Assembly (NCBI RefSeq): GCF_000718515.1
Contig: NZ_JNZS01000012.1
Span: 62,001-126,000, forward strand
Source: Micromonospora parva
GTDB taxonomy: Bacteria > Actinomycetota > Actinomycetes > Mycobacteriales > Micromonosporaceae
Direction: 5' to 3'
DNA: 64,000 nucleotides
Shown here: piece after piece, positions 51,676 through 60,383 of the stretch
Layout: each line of letters opens with the position of its first letter
How positions within the stretch are numbered: position 1 is the first letter of the stretch
Notes under the pieces: generated by a model
What the model was told of the DNA's origin: nothing
Seen by the model: the letters and a program-made list of their open reading frames with translations, nothing else
Database searches by the model: none
Program-made: the position numbers and the translations under genes

Positions 51676-54573
51676 GTGCCGTTGAGCGGCCATGTGGCTG
51701 GTGGTCGGTTGGACGTCTCCATACTGGGTCCCATTCAGCTGTGCCGGGACGGCGTCCCGGTCCCGCTGGGTCCACAGCTCACCACGCTGTTCGCCATCCT
51801 GCTGTTGGAGCTCGGTAAGCCGGTGCCGAGCCGGCGACTGGCGACACTGCTCACCGGCGACGACGCGTCGGACGCCGCGCGGGCCACTCTCCGCAGCCAT
51901 GTCGCCCACCTGCGGCGGGCCCTCGAACCCGGTGAGCGCGGGCGGCGTGGCAACTGGCTCATCGCCACGGTCGGCCGCGGAGCCGCAGCGGGATACCGGC
52001 TGGACCTGGACCCGGCGTGCGTCGACGCTGTCCGGTTCGAGGAGGCGCTCCGGGAGAGCCGTCGACTGTTCGCGCTCGGCGATGCCGAGCACGCCGACCG
52101 GGCCGCCGCGATGCTTCGTTCCGCGCTCGATCAGTGGCACGGCGAGCCCTACGCTGACCTCGCGGACAAACCCTTTGCCCTGGCCGAAGTCGCACGACTT
52201 CGAGCAGTTCACCGTGCGGCACTGCTCCTCTACGCGGAGGCGGTCAACGGGTTGGGGCGGCACGCCGAGGCGATGGGCGACCTGACCGGCGCGGTGGCCG
52301 CTGACCCGTACGACGAGGGCCTGCGCTGCATGCTCGCTCTCACCCTCTACCGGGACGGCCGCACTGACGAGGCGGCGGAGGTGTGCCGGGACGGCTTGGC
52401 GTTGCTGGGCCGCCGGGGCATCGACGCACCGGAGCTGCATGACTTGCAGCGCGACATCCTGCGGCGGGAGGTGCGACAACCGGCCGGCGGTTCGGCCGGT
52501 CGGCCCACGGTGCCCCGGATGCTGCCTCCGGACCTGCCGTTCTTCGTCGGCCGTGCGCAGGAGCTGTCCACGGCGGAGGCCCGGCTGATCGAGCGTGACG
52601 AGCAGCGGCCGGCGATTCTGCTTGTCCTGGGTCCGGCAGGGGTCGGCAAGACCAGTTCGAGTGTGCATCTGGCCCACCGGCTGGCCCCTCGATTCTCCGA
52701 CGGGCAGCTCTACGCCAACCTCCGGGGCTTCGACGCGACTGCCGCGGCGCTGGCGCCGACCGAGGTGCTGCGCGCCTTTCTCGAGGCGCTCGGTGTGGCA
52801 CCGGAGCAGATTCCGACCAACCTCAACGCACAGGTCGCCAGATACCAGGCCCAGTTGCGGGACCGACGGATCCTGATCATGCTCGACAACGCGCACAGCG
52901 CCGACCAGGTCCGGCCGCTACTTCCCGGCTCGGCCACGTGCGTGACAGTGGTGACCAGCCGGAATCGGATGTCATCCCTGATCGCCGTCGACGGTGCCCA
53001 CCCGCTCACCCTCGGCCTGCTCGATGAGGGGGAAGCGGCCCAACTCGTCAGGGACCGAATCGGCATCGACCGCGCCGGGCAGGAACCCGAGGCCGTCTTC
53101 GAGATTGCCCGGCTCTGTGCGGGCCTCCCGCTGGCGTTGTCCATCGCCGCCGCCCGGGCCGCTGCCAACCCCCAGTTCGACCTCCGGTCCCTCGCCGGTG
53201 ATCTGGCCAGCGCCGGGGTGCTGGACAGACTCACCGACAGCGACTCTTCGGTGGACGTACGCGCGGTGTTCTCCTGGTCCTATCGCGCCTTGACCCCGGC
53301 GGCCGCTCGGCTGTTCCGGCTGCTCGGCCTGCATCCCGGCCCGGATTTCACCGCCGCCGCGGCGGCCAGCCTGGCCGGCCTGAGCCGGCGCACGGCCAAC
53401 GCCCTGCTCGTCGAACTGACCGGTGCCCACCTGACGGGGGAGCGGGTCCCGGGCCGGTACGTCCTGCATGATCTGCTCCGCGCCTACGCGGGTGAACTGT
53501 GCGAGGACGAACCCGAACGGCAGGCCGCGCGACGCCGGTTGCTGGACCACTACCTGCATTCGGCCGTCGCGGCGGACAAGGTGCTGATGCCGTACCGGCA
53601 ACCGGTCGCGGTGGTCGCACCGGAGGAGGGCGTGACGCCCGAAGACCCGGCGGAGGTCGACCCCCTCGCCTGGTTCACCGTGGAACACCAGACGCTCATC
53701 GCCGTGGTCGGTTGCGCCGCCCACGCCGGTCTCGACCGGCACGCCGCGCAGCTGGCCTGGGCGATGGCGACCTATCTCGGCCGGGGCAGCTACTGGCACG
53801 ACGTTCTGGCCACCCAGTCCCTGGCCCTGTCGGCGGCGGTCCGCCTCGACGACCGGTCGGCGCAGGCCCAGTGCCGCAGGGAACTTTCCCACGCGCTCGC
53901 CGGGCTCGGGCGACTGGAGCAGGCGCGGGACCAGCTGCACCGGGCGCTGATCGACCTCTCCGACGTCGCGGATCCCATCGGTCAGGCGTACAACCACCTG
54001 AGCCTGGGTTGGCTGTACGAGTTGCAGGGTGATCAACGATCGGCGACTCACCACGATCAGGTCGCGCTCGACCTGTTCAGACGAGGTGGCGACCGCAGCG
54101 GGCAGGCCCGGGCACTGAACGCGGTGGGCTGGGACTACGCGCAGGTCGGCAACTATCGGCAGGCCATCGGTTACTGCCGGCAGGCGCTGTCGCTGCACGC
54201 CGAACTGGGCGACGACGCCGGGGCCGTGAACACCTGGGACACCCTCGGCTACGCCTATCACCACCTGGGTGAGTACAGCATCGCCATCGAGTGCTACGAG
54301 CAGGCACTGTGCCTGAACGTCGGGCATCGCTTCAAGGAAGCCGAGGCCCTGGCCCACCTGGGCGACTGCCACCACGCCCTGGGTGACATGGCGGCCGCCG
54401 CGAACAGTTGGGGCCGGGCGTACGCGATCATGACCGAGCTGCGCACCGGCGACGCCGACGCGGTACGGGCCAAGCTGGAACTCACCCGGGCGAGGGTGCC
54501 GGCCGTGGGTCATGGTGAGGGCGAGCGAGGGGCGTTGAGAACCGCGCCCAGTATCCGCTCCCCGGAGAAGTAG
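51676..54573 (+). CDS. SARP/AfsR-family regulator with NB-ARC and TPR domains
   Basis: 965 residues from GTG at 51676; TTG 51682 and GTG 51691 are alternatives, and none has a strong ribosome site. Domains: OmpR-type DNA-binding about 5-100, BTAD about 105-255 (DAVRFEEALRESRRLFALGD), NB-ARC about 290-570 with P-loop GPAGVGKTS near 320 and LIMLDNA, a winged region, then TPRs about 715-930 (AYNHLSLGWLYELQGDQRSA; VNTWDTLGYAYHHLGEYSIA). AfsR-type activators switch on secondary metabolism genes by binding direct 7-mer repeats. It converges with the peptide-export operon, and its 3' end overlaps the peptidase gene by 64 bp. Confidence 0.92.
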   Translation: MPLSGHVAGGRLDVSILGPIQLCRDGVPVPLGPQLTTLFAILLLELGKPVPSRRLATLLTGDDASDAARATLRSHVAHLRRALEPGERGRRGNWLIATVGRGAAAGYRLDLDPACVDAVRFEEALRESRRLFALGDAEHADRAAAMLRSALDQWHGEPYADLADKPFALAEVARLRAVHRAALLLYAEAVNGLGRHAEAMGDLTGAVAADPYDEGLRCMLALTLYRDGRTDEAAEVCRDGLALLGRRGIDAPELHDLQRDILRREVRQPAGGSAGRPTVPRMLPPDLPFFVGRAQELSTAEARLIERDEQRPAILLVLGPAGVGKTSSSVHLAHRLAPRFSDGQLYANLRGFDATAAALAPTEVLRAFLEALGVAPEQIPTNLNAQVARYQAQLRDRRILIMLDNAHSADQVRPLLPGSATCVTVVTSRNRMSSLIAVDGAHPLTLGLLDEGEAAQLVRDRIGIDRAGQEPEAVFEIARLCAGLPLALSIAAARAAANPQFDLRSLAGDLASAGVLDRLTDSDSSVDVRAVFSWSYRALTPAAARLFRLLGLHPGPDFTAAAAASLAGLSRRTANALLVELTGAHLTGERVPGRYVLHDLLRAYAGELCEDEPERQAARRRLLDHYLHSAVAADKVLMPYRQPVAVVAPEEGVTPEDPAEVDPLAWFTVEHQTLIAVVGCAAHAGLDRHAAQLAWAMATYLGRGSYWHDVLATQSLALSAAVRLDDRSAQAQCRRELSHALAGLGRLEQARDQLHRALIDLSDVADPIGQAYNHLSLGWLYELQGDQRSATHHDQVALDLFRRGGDRSGQARALNAVGWDYAQVGNYRQAIGYCRQALSLHAELGDDAGAVNTWDTLGYAYHHLGEYSIAIECYEQALCLNVGHRFKEAEALAHLGDCHHALGDMAAAANSWGRAYAIMTELRTGDADAVRAKLELTRARVPAVGHGEGERGALRTAPSIRSPEK

Positions 54574-55043
54574 CCGATTCGCCGTGAGTCGAAGCTTGAT
54601 CCCGGATTGTCGCCCAGGAGTACGACCATGCCTGGTGGGACTCGCTCCTCAGCCAACGCCGGCACCCGGTCACGGGGTACCGGATCGCCCGGCGCCGCCG
54701 CCACCCTCTTGATCAACCATCGGCGTCGGCCCACCTCGGCTGCCGAGGCGCCGTCGCGCAGTGGCGGCAGTGGCCACTTGCCGTCGACTGACGGATACTC
54801 CACGACCACCACATGCCCGGTGGCCGGCAGGCGGCCCCGCCGCACCAGCACCCGGTCGCCGTCCCGGTAGGTCGGCTCCATGCTGGCGCCGTCCACTGTC
54901 ACCGCGACGAGACGACGTGTCAGAAGGCGCCATCCGAGCAGGGCCGCGCCGGCCAGGGCAGCCAACGACCCGACGATCAGCAACAGCTCGTACGCCCTCG
55001 ACGCCTCAGCGAGCGGGGTCCCGAACGTGGCAGCCTGGATCAT
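54510..55043 (-). CDS. S26-family signal peptidase
   Basis: 177 residues from ATG at 55043, overlapping the ABC stop by four bases. One N-terminal helix (LLLIVGSLAALAGAALLGW), then the catalytic Ser54 in DGASMEPT and the general-base Lys112 in WLIKRVAAAPGD, and the LLGDNPGSSFDSR box. It should be an active membrane peptidase cutting at AxA-like sites. Placed in an operon with a small secreted peptide and its exporter, it probably trims that peptide. Its last 64 bp overlap the SARP gene tail to tail. Confidence 0.9.
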   Translation of the reverse strand: MIQAATFGTPLAEASRAYELLLIVGSLAALAGAALLGWRLLTRRLVAVTVDGASMEPTYRDGDRVLVRRGRLPATGHVVVVEYPSVDGKWPLPPLRDGASAAEVGRRRWLIKRVAAAPGDPVPRDRVPALAEERVPPGMVVLLGDNPGSSFDSRRIGYFSGERILGAVLNAPRSPSP

Positions 55044-56947
55044 CGTGCCTCCGTCGTCAGCGCGCTCCCGGCGGTTCCGCCGTAGCCGGACGCTTGAAGA
55101 TCGAACAACCGGCGGTAGGTGCCGTCGGCCGCGATCAGGGAATCGTGCGTGCCGCGTTCCGTCACCCGACCGTCGGCGATGACGACAATCAGGTCGGCGT
55201 CGCGGAGGGTGCCCAGACGGTGGGAGATCAGCACACTGGTCCGGCCCGTGCGGTACCGCAGCAGGCGGTGGTGGATCTCGTCCTCGGCTGCGGCGTCGAG
55301 CCCGGCCGAGGGCTCGTCGAGGATCAGCAGGTCCGGCCGGTCACGCAGGAAGGCGCGGGCAAGCGCCAGCCGTTGCCACTGGCCACCCGAGAGAACCACA
55401 CCGGTGCTCGGGTCCTGCTTGTCGGACTCCTGGTAGAAGATCCGGGACAACAGGGTGTCGTAACCGTGCGGCAGGGCGGTCAGCACGTCATGGATGCCGG
55501 CGGTACGCGCGGCGGCGGTGATCCGTCCTCGCTCCGACAGGGCGGTGAGATCACCCAGAGCGATGTTCTCGGCGGCGGTCAGGTCGTAGTGCATGTAGTC
55601 CTGAAAGACAGCGCCGATACGGCGCCGCAACTGGGCGGGGTCGACCTCGCGGATGTCCACCCCGTCCCAGAGAACCTGCCCACGGGTGGGGTCGTGGAAC
55701 CTGCACAACAACTTCACCAGCGTCGACTTGCCGGCACCGTTGAGCCCGACGACCGCGAGGGTGGCACCGGCCGGGATCCGAAGGTTCACCCCACGCAGGA
55801 CCCACGGCGACCCGGGGGAGTACCGGAACCACACGTCCCGCAGCTCGACGCCCCGCCTGAGCTGATCGACCGGCCGCGCGACCGGGGCGATGGGCAGATC
55901 CGGGGGACTGGTCGTCACCGCCACGTAGTGGTCGAACATCAGCAACGCGTGGTGCGCGCGGGCGATCTCCGCCGCCAGCGTGGCCAACGCGCTCTGTACG
56001 CCGGCGACCGCCGCGACGAAGACGGTGACCTCACCTACCGTGATCCGACCGGCCGCAGCGGACCGGACCGCCCAGAGCAGACCGATGCCGGCGACGACCG
56101 CGGACACGAGCGCCAGGCCGACCTGTGCCAACAGCTCGCGGCGGTCGTTGAGGTGCTTGGCCCGGTTGACCGTCCGGCGGTCGGCCAACATCCGGCCCCG
56201 CAGATGGCCGCCTGTGCCGAACAGTCGCACCTCCTTCGCCGCCGCGGAGGTGGAGAGCAACTGGCTGTAGAAGAACTCGCGGCGCTCCGCCGGCCCGATC
56301 CGCCACTGCATCCCGGCCCGATAGCGGGCCAACAGCATCTCGGTCGCGAGCATCGGCACCGCCGACGCCAGCACCAGGACGGCCAGCATCGGACTGAACA
56401 GGTAGAGCGACCCGAGGAAGCCGGTGACGGTGATCGCCGTACGGGCGGTGCCGAGGACCCCGTCCATGACCTGGCTCGGGGTGCTGCCACCGGTCTGCTG
56501 GGCGAGCCGGAGTCGGTCCAGGAACTGAGGGTCCTCGAACCGGTCGAGACCGACGAAGCGGTCCACTGCCGTGAACAACCGATCCTGTGCGAGCAGGCCG
56601 ACCGACCTGTCCAACTCCGCCCGCAGGTACCGGGTGAGCTGCGGCGCCGACCCCGCCACCATGCCGGCGACGGCGAGCGCCACACCGATCTGGGTCAGCG
56701 TCTTCGGCGCCGCGTCGCCGGCGATCCCGTCCAGAATCCCCTTGGTCAACCATGCGATCAGTACCGGCAGCGCACCGGCGCCGAGCATGAGCACCACGTA
56801 CCCGAGCAGGGTCACCGGGGCGGCCCGGCCGACGAGCAGGCACGCCGTACGGATGCGGCGTGCCGACCGCGCCGGTGGTGCCGACGCCCGCAACCCGCGG
56901 GCGTCATCCGCCGCGATGTCGCCGCGCCGCGTCCGCCACCCGATCAT
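55040..56947 (-). CDS. ABC exporter with fused membrane and ATPase domains
   Basis: 635 residues from ATG at 56947, overlapping the thioredoxin-like gene's stop by four bases. An exporter-type membrane domain with about six helices spans 35-350; the ATPase spans 370-620 with Walker A GLNGAGKST, signature LSGGQWQR and Walker B LLILDEPSAGLD. There is no N-terminal C39 peptidase domain, so leader removal must be by another enzyme. The closest look-alikes are lantibiotic and bacteriocin exporters. Probable cargo is the eight-Cys peptide encoded at the head of the operon. Confidence 0.9.
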   Translation of the reverse strand: MIGWRTRRGDIAADDARGLRASAPPARSARRIRTACLLVGRAAPVTLLGYVVLMLGAGALPVLIAWLTKGILDGIAGDAAPKTLTQIGVALAVAGMVAGSAPQLTRYLRAELDRSVGLLAQDRLFTAVDRFVGLDRFEDPQFLDRLRLAQQTGGSTPSQVMDGVLGTARTAITVTGFLGSLYLFSPMLAVLVLASAVPMLATEMLLARYRAGMQWRIGPAERREFFYSQLLSTSAAAKEVRLFGTGGHLRGRMLADRRTVNRAKHLNDRRELLAQVGLALVSAVVAGIGLLWAVRSAAAGRITVGEVTVFVAAVAGVQSALATLAAEIARAHHALLMFDHYVAVTTSPPDLPIAPVARPVDQLRRGVELRDVWFRYSPGSPWVLRGVNLRIPAGATLAVVGLNGAGKSTLVKLLCRFHDPTRGQVLWDGVDIREVDPAQLRRRIGAVFQDYMHYDLTAAENIALGDLTALSERGRITAAARTAGIHDVLTALPHGYDTLLSRIFYQESDKQDPSTGVVLSGGQWQRLALARAFLRDRPDLLILDEPSAGLDAAAEDEIHHRLLRYRTGRTSVLISHRLGTLRDADLIVVIADGRVTERGTHDSLIAADGTYRRLFDLQASGYGGTAGSALTTEAR

Positions 56948-57468
56948 GCCGGGGCCGGCGCCGTTTGCTTGATCCGAACCAGCCGGCCGGCGTCATCCGG
57001 ACCGACCCACATCATCGTGGGATAGGTGAAGGCGCGGAAGGCGTTGCTGAGCGGCCCGCCCTTCGGCTCGACGACCACCCGCGCCACCGGGGCGAGCCGC
57101 TCGGTGAACGCATCGGCGTCGTCGGCACCGGCGGCGACGACAGCGAGCACCTGCTCCCGGCCGCCGGGCACCCGCCGGGCGTGCTCGATGAGTTCGGGCA
57201 GTTTCTCTCGGCACGAGTCGCAGGAGGTGGAGACGAAGGCCACGAAGGTCTCCGCCCGCAGCAGCTCGCGGCGCACCGGGACGCCATCGACGTCGACGGC
57301 GGCGAAATCGCCCACCGGGTCGGCGATGCCCAGTTCGGCGGAGACCCCGGCCTCGTTCGAGAGCAGCGCCGTGTGCTCACGCAGACGCTTCAGGACGCCG
57401 AAGGTGAGGAGGAAGTTCACCGTACCGAGCAGGCCCACGACCAGAACGGCCGAAGCAAGGAGGGTCAT
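56944..57468 (-). CDS. TlpA/MauD-like thioredoxin-fold protein
   Basis: 174 residues from ATG at 57468. One N-terminal helix (LASAVLVVGLLGTVNFLLTF) anchors an outward thioredoxin domain with the active site VSTSCDSCREKLPEL (Cys83, Cys86) and a cis-Pro in FTYPTMMW. Layout matches MauD, which with MauE is needed to fold the disulfide-rich small subunit of methylamine dehydrogenase. Here, next to a MauE-like protein and a Cys-rich peptide, it probably makes or shuffles disulfides. Confidence 0.88.
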   Translation of the reverse strand: MTLLASAVLVVGLLGTVNFLLTFGVLKRLREHTALLSNEAGVSAELGIADPVGDFAAVDVDGVPVRRELLRAETFVAFVSTSCDSCREKLPELIEHARRVPGGREQVLAVVAAGADDADAFTERLAPVARVVVEPKGGPLSNAFRAFTYPTMMWVGPDDAGRLVRIKQTAPAPA

Positions 57469-57487
57469 CTGTTGCTCCCGAAAGTAG

Positions 57488-58060
57488 TCAACGACTGTGG
57501 GTGGTAAGTCGCGGATCGTGGTCGACCCCGCGGAACAGGGCCACCAGGTCGTCGGATCTGATGGCCAGGAAGCCCAGCAGCAGGCCGACGAAGCCGGCGA
57601 GCACCAGCCCCGCCGGCCGGAGCGAGCTGGGTGGTGACGCGGCCGAAGCGACAGCCACGACGGCGCCGCCCGCCGCCAGGCCGGTCAGCAGTACGTTGCG
57701 GACGACGTGCCGGCGGCCGAGTCTCTGGGCGTTGGCACCAAAGCAGCGGCAGGTACTCGCGGTCCCCCGTCGCACCGCGATTCCCACGCCCACCGTGAAG
57801 ATGCCCAGCAGCACCGCCGCACCGACCAGCGCAATGCGGGGGACGACACCCGTGGGCACCGCCAACGCCGCACACAGCGCGCCCTCCACCACCACCAGGA
57901 CGATCGCGGCCGGACGGACCAGGCGCCTCGGCAGCAGTCCGACTCCGCGCAGGGAGGCGACGAACGCGGGGAACGCATCCCGTCCCCACACCTTGCTCAC
58001 CGAGGACGCCAGGAATACCAGGCCGATCGCGCACCGCACGGTGATGGTCAGATAGTGCAT
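57488..58060 (-). CDS. MauE/DoxX-like redox-associated membrane protein
   Basis: 190 residues from ATG at 58060, with GAGGGG upstream; longer in-frame starts lack support. Four or five helices. The first is TITVRCAIGLVFLASSVSKV. A Cys pair in STCRCFGAN (Cys104, Cys106) matches the CxCFG motif of MauE-like proteins, thought to pass electrons between the quinone pool and a MauD/TlpA-type partner. It lies 19 bp before the thioredoxin-like gene and 161 bp after the peptide gene; the larger gap may allow extra peptide mRNA. Confidence 0.85.
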   Translation of the reverse strand: MHYLTITVRCAIGLVFLASSVSKVWGRDAFPAFVASLRGVGLLPRRLVRPAAIVLVVVEGALCAALAVPTGVVPRIALVGAAVLLGIFTVGVGIAVRRGTASTCRCFGANAQRLGRRHVVRNVLLTGLAAGGAVVAVASAASPPSSLRPAGLVLAGFVGLLLGFLAIRSDDLVALFRGVDHDPRLTTHSR

Positions 58061-58221
58061 CGGTGTTCCCCTCGCTTCGACTCGTTGACGCCCGGCCACC
58101 CCGGCCGAGGATCGACCACCCGATCCCGACGGGTTCCCCATCGGAGAATCGGCTTCGCGACCTCGGCCGGAGGCGGAAAGCCGCATGGTGACAGCGGTCA
58201 GTCGCCCTGCGGCCTCAGTTG

Positions 58222-58419
58222 TCAGCAGCCCTTGCAGTAGATCCACTCACCGGGCTGATCGATTTCCCCGACGGTGCAGGCGTCGCAGGGCAGCGCCCGT
58301 CCGCACCGGCTGATGCACTGCCAGCACGAAGGCCAGCTGCCACAGCCCGCCGACGCACTGATCTTGGGTACGAACATGGCCAGCAACCGGCCGCCCATGC
58401 CCTCGATGATTCCCCTCAT
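58222..58419 (-). CDS. Eight-cysteine secreted peptide precursor, probable product of the export operon
   Basis: 65 residues from ATG at 58419, with GGGAGG 6 nt before it; the longer in-frame reading lacks a ribosome site. The first 24 residues (MRGIIEGMGGRLLAMFVPKI then SASA) look like a leader with an AxA-type cleavage point. The remaining 41 residues hold all eight Cys (26, 32, 35, 39, 45, 48, 62, 65), three Trp, and end EWIYCKGC. This could form four disulfides. It heads an operon of MauE-like, TlpA-like, ABC exporter and S26 peptidase genes, and SARP-type repeats lie upstream. No known family recognised; bacteriocin-like, signalling or metal-binding roles are all possible. Confidence 0.82.
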   Translation of the reverse strand: MRGIIEGMGGRLLAMFVPKISASAGCGSWPSCWQCISRCGRALPCDACTVGEIDQPGEWIYCKGC

Positions 58420-58483
58420 CCGAGCCTCCCGAGATACCCGAGGAGCACCGTGCTTCCTCTGTGGAACACCCTGCCGACGCCTG

Positions 58484-58523
58484 GTGCAAGGCTGGTGCAA
58501 GCACCGTGGAAGAGGTGTGGAAG
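58484..58523. promoter_or_regulatory. Four-copy heptamer array, putative SARP operator
   Basis: GTGCAAG (58484-58490), GTGCAAG (58495-58501), GTGGAAG (58506-58512) and GTGGAAG (58517-58523) are spaced by exactly 4 bp (GCTG, CACC, AGGT), giving an 11-bp period. On the minus strand they read CTTSCAC toward the peptide gene, 65 bp upstream of its ATG. SARP regulators are known to bind direct heptamers with 4-bp spacers near the -35. I could not find a convincing -10. Confidence 0.75.
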
Positions 58524-58572
58524 CACGGCCGGCGTGCGCTCGGCCTCGCTTGACACGACACGGGGCCAAGCG

Positions 58573-58884
58573 TTGACTCGCGGATATGGGACGGGCCTGC
58601 CGCAGCAGGTCGCAGGCATCTTTCTCGTCGCCGCAGCCCTCGTTGTGGGGGTGACCAGTCGTGTCGCGGCGAAGTCCTCAGGAACTCGTCTGCCTGTTCC
58701 GGCAGGCGCCGCAGGCATCGGTTATCTGGTGGCCCTGGCGGTAGTGGTGATCGGGTCCCTGATCGTTGCCCGGACCGTCATTCGTCCTGACGGACCGGAT
58801 TGGCTCGCGTGGGTGCTCGCCGCTGTCGCTTTTGTGGTCACGCTCGGCGGGGCGTGGGTGACGAAGGCGAAGCGAGCGGCATAA
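58573..58884 (+). CDS. Hypothetical membrane protein
   Basis: 103 residues if TTG at 58573 is used; GTG at 58534 would give 116. Three hydrophobic helices are visible: VAGIFLVAAALVVGVTSRVA, IGYLVALAVVVIGSLIVART and WLAWVLAAVAFVVTLGGAWV. Divergent from the peptide operon and close to the heptamer array, so it could share that control. Start and function are uncertain. Confidence 0.5.
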   Translation: MTRGYGTGLPQQVAGIFLVAAALVVGVTSRVAAKSSGTRLPVPAGAAGIGYLVALAVVVIGSLIVARTVIRPDGPDWLAWVLAAVAFVVTLGGAWVTKAKRAA

Positions 58885-59101
58885 GTTCGGGGTCCTACCT
58901 GAGCGACATCCGGGCGCGCTTCGCCGGGCAGGCGGACTGACCCGGAGCGATCATCGGAACGACACCGAGACCGGCCTGGCACTGATGGTCCCCGCCAGGG
59001 TGGTTCGCCGAAGGTCGGCAGATGCCCTCCCGGCCCGGGTCACGGGAGCGCCGAAGGATCGGTCATTGCCGACTCCGACGCCTCCGTGGCACCATTTATC
59101 G

Positions 59102-59878
59102 ATGCGCGTCGAACTCTTGCGTCGCAGCAGGTCTCGCCTACTGCTGGCGATGGCAGCGGCTGCCGTGTCCACCGCATCCCTGGGCTTCGCCACGCCGGCA
59201 TCCGCCGCGGCCTCTGACGGTCACTACTGCGGGTGGATCTCGCCGGACAGCCCACCAGGCAAGACGGACGCCAAGACCGTCAACTTCACCGGAACTGTCC
59301 AGTGCGACGGTCCGGTGCGTCGCGTCGACCTCACCGTGGAGTTGCTCTACCACGGGCTGGTCGGTGGCCCCGGCCAGACGGTGAACGGCCGTACCGAGGT
59401 GTGGCAGGACACCAACGTGACCCTGTTCGGTCTTGGCGTCACCAACCCGGGCACGCTCTGCGAGTCGGGCTACTACTCGGGTCGAGCGACCGCCACCGTC
59501 CAATTCCTTTCGGGAAGTCCGGAATACATCACCAGATCGGCAACCTCTCTGACGACATACCTGACGTGCCCGCCCCCGGATATTCCGATACCCCCGCCGA
59601 GCGGGGCGGTGACGGTCACCAACCCGGGCACCCAGAGCATGCTCAAGCTGGACTCCGTGGCGCTGCAGATGCAGGCCACCGGCGGGAGTGGGTCGTACAC
59701 CTGGTCGGCGACCGGCCTGCCTCCCGGGCTGGCCATCAATCCCTCGACCGGCCTGATCAGCGGCACGCTCAGCACCATCGGCACCTACAACGTCACGGTC
59801 ACGGCCGACGGGGGCGGACAGGGCAGCACCACCTTCACCTGGAGTGTCCGAAAAGACTCCCCCTGCACGCGCTGCTGA
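59102..59878 (+). CDS. Secreted protein with C-terminal Ig-like (He_PIG) domain
   Basis: 258 residues from ATG at 59102. A signal peptide ends at PASAAA. A beta-rich domain of about 130 residues with Cys (HYCGWISPDSPPG; VQCDGPVRRVDLTVEL; GTLCESGYYSGRATA) is followed by a Pro-rich hinge and an Ig-like repeat with SGSYTWSATGLPPGLAINPS, typical of He_PIG domains. It ends CTRC. Function unknown; probably extracellular. Confidence 0.75.
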   Translation: MRVELLRRSRSRLLLAMAAAAVSTASLGFATPASAAASDGHYCGWISPDSPPGKTDAKTVNFTGTVQCDGPVRRVDLTVELLYHGLVGGPGQTVNGRTEVWQDTNVTLFGLGVTNPGTLCESGYYSGRATATVQFLSGSPEYITRSATSLTTYLTCPPPDIPIPPPSGAVTVTNPGTQSMLKLDSVALQMQATGGSGSYTWSATGLPPGLAINPSTGLISGTLSTIGTYNVTVTADGGGQGSTTFTWSVRKDSPCTRC

Positions 59879-59916
59879 CCAGACCTGCAAAACCCACTCG
59901 GTGTCGGAATGACGAC

Positions 59917-59943
59917 GGACGGCCGCACCACGCGCGACCGTCC
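59917..59943. terminator. Hairpin between convergent secreted-protein and holin-like genes
   Basis: GGACGGCCGC pairs with GCGACCGTCC over 10 positions with one mismatch, 7-nt loop, 38 bp after the stop at 59878. Confidence 0.55.
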
Positions 59944-59957
59944 GCAGCTGCCGCGGG

Positions 59958-60191
59958 TCAGTGCTCGGCACCGACAAGGCTGGGTGAGTCGTCCTCTCCC
60001 GACACCTTCGCACTCACCAGTGAGGTGAGCACCGACAGCACCGCCGCGCCGGACGCGATGCCACCGGCCGCCGCCCAATCCGCCTGCCATGCGTTGAACA
60101 CGACGTCAGCGCCCCAGTAGAGCAGCAGACCCTGCGCGGCGCTCTTCACCGCCCGCTCGGCGGTGGCCTTCCAGAACTTCGTGGTGAACAT
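59958..60191 (-). CDS. Holin-like small membrane protein
   Basis: 77 residues from ATG at 60191, with GGAGG upstream. MFTTKFWKATAERAVKSAAQ leads to two hydrophobic segments (GLLLYWGADVVFNAWQADWA; GIASGAAVLSVLTSLVSAKV). This is the usual form of r1t-type holins scattered through actinomycete genomes, often far from any prophage, as here. No endolysin or phage gene is near. Confidence 0.8.
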   Translation of the reverse strand: MFTTKFWKATAERAVKSAAQGLLLYWGADVVFNAWQADWAAAGGIASGAAVLSVLTSLVSAKVSGEDDSPSLVGAEH

Positions 60192-60383
60192 CGTGGTACC
60201 TCCAGGGGTAGGTTCAGCGGACGGCCCATATCCCAAGAATGCCTGGTCAGAGGCTGTTACAGCTTGCCGCGCGGCCCGGGGATGCCGGTTGTCCCGCCGT
60301 GCTAGCCAGGAGAGGTCGGCTGCTTGCCCGGAACGCTTCGGGTACCGCGGCTGGCCTACCGTCCCGAAGGCTGGTGGTGCCAG

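Noticed and set aside
51476..51685. Small ORF of 69 codons before the SARP gene
   Set aside because: No ribosome site, no motif, and it runs into the SARP start; more likely leader or promoter DNA.
59958..60191. Holin-like gene as evidence of a prophage
   Set aside because: No other phage gene is near, and lone r1t-type holin genes are common in actinomycetes.
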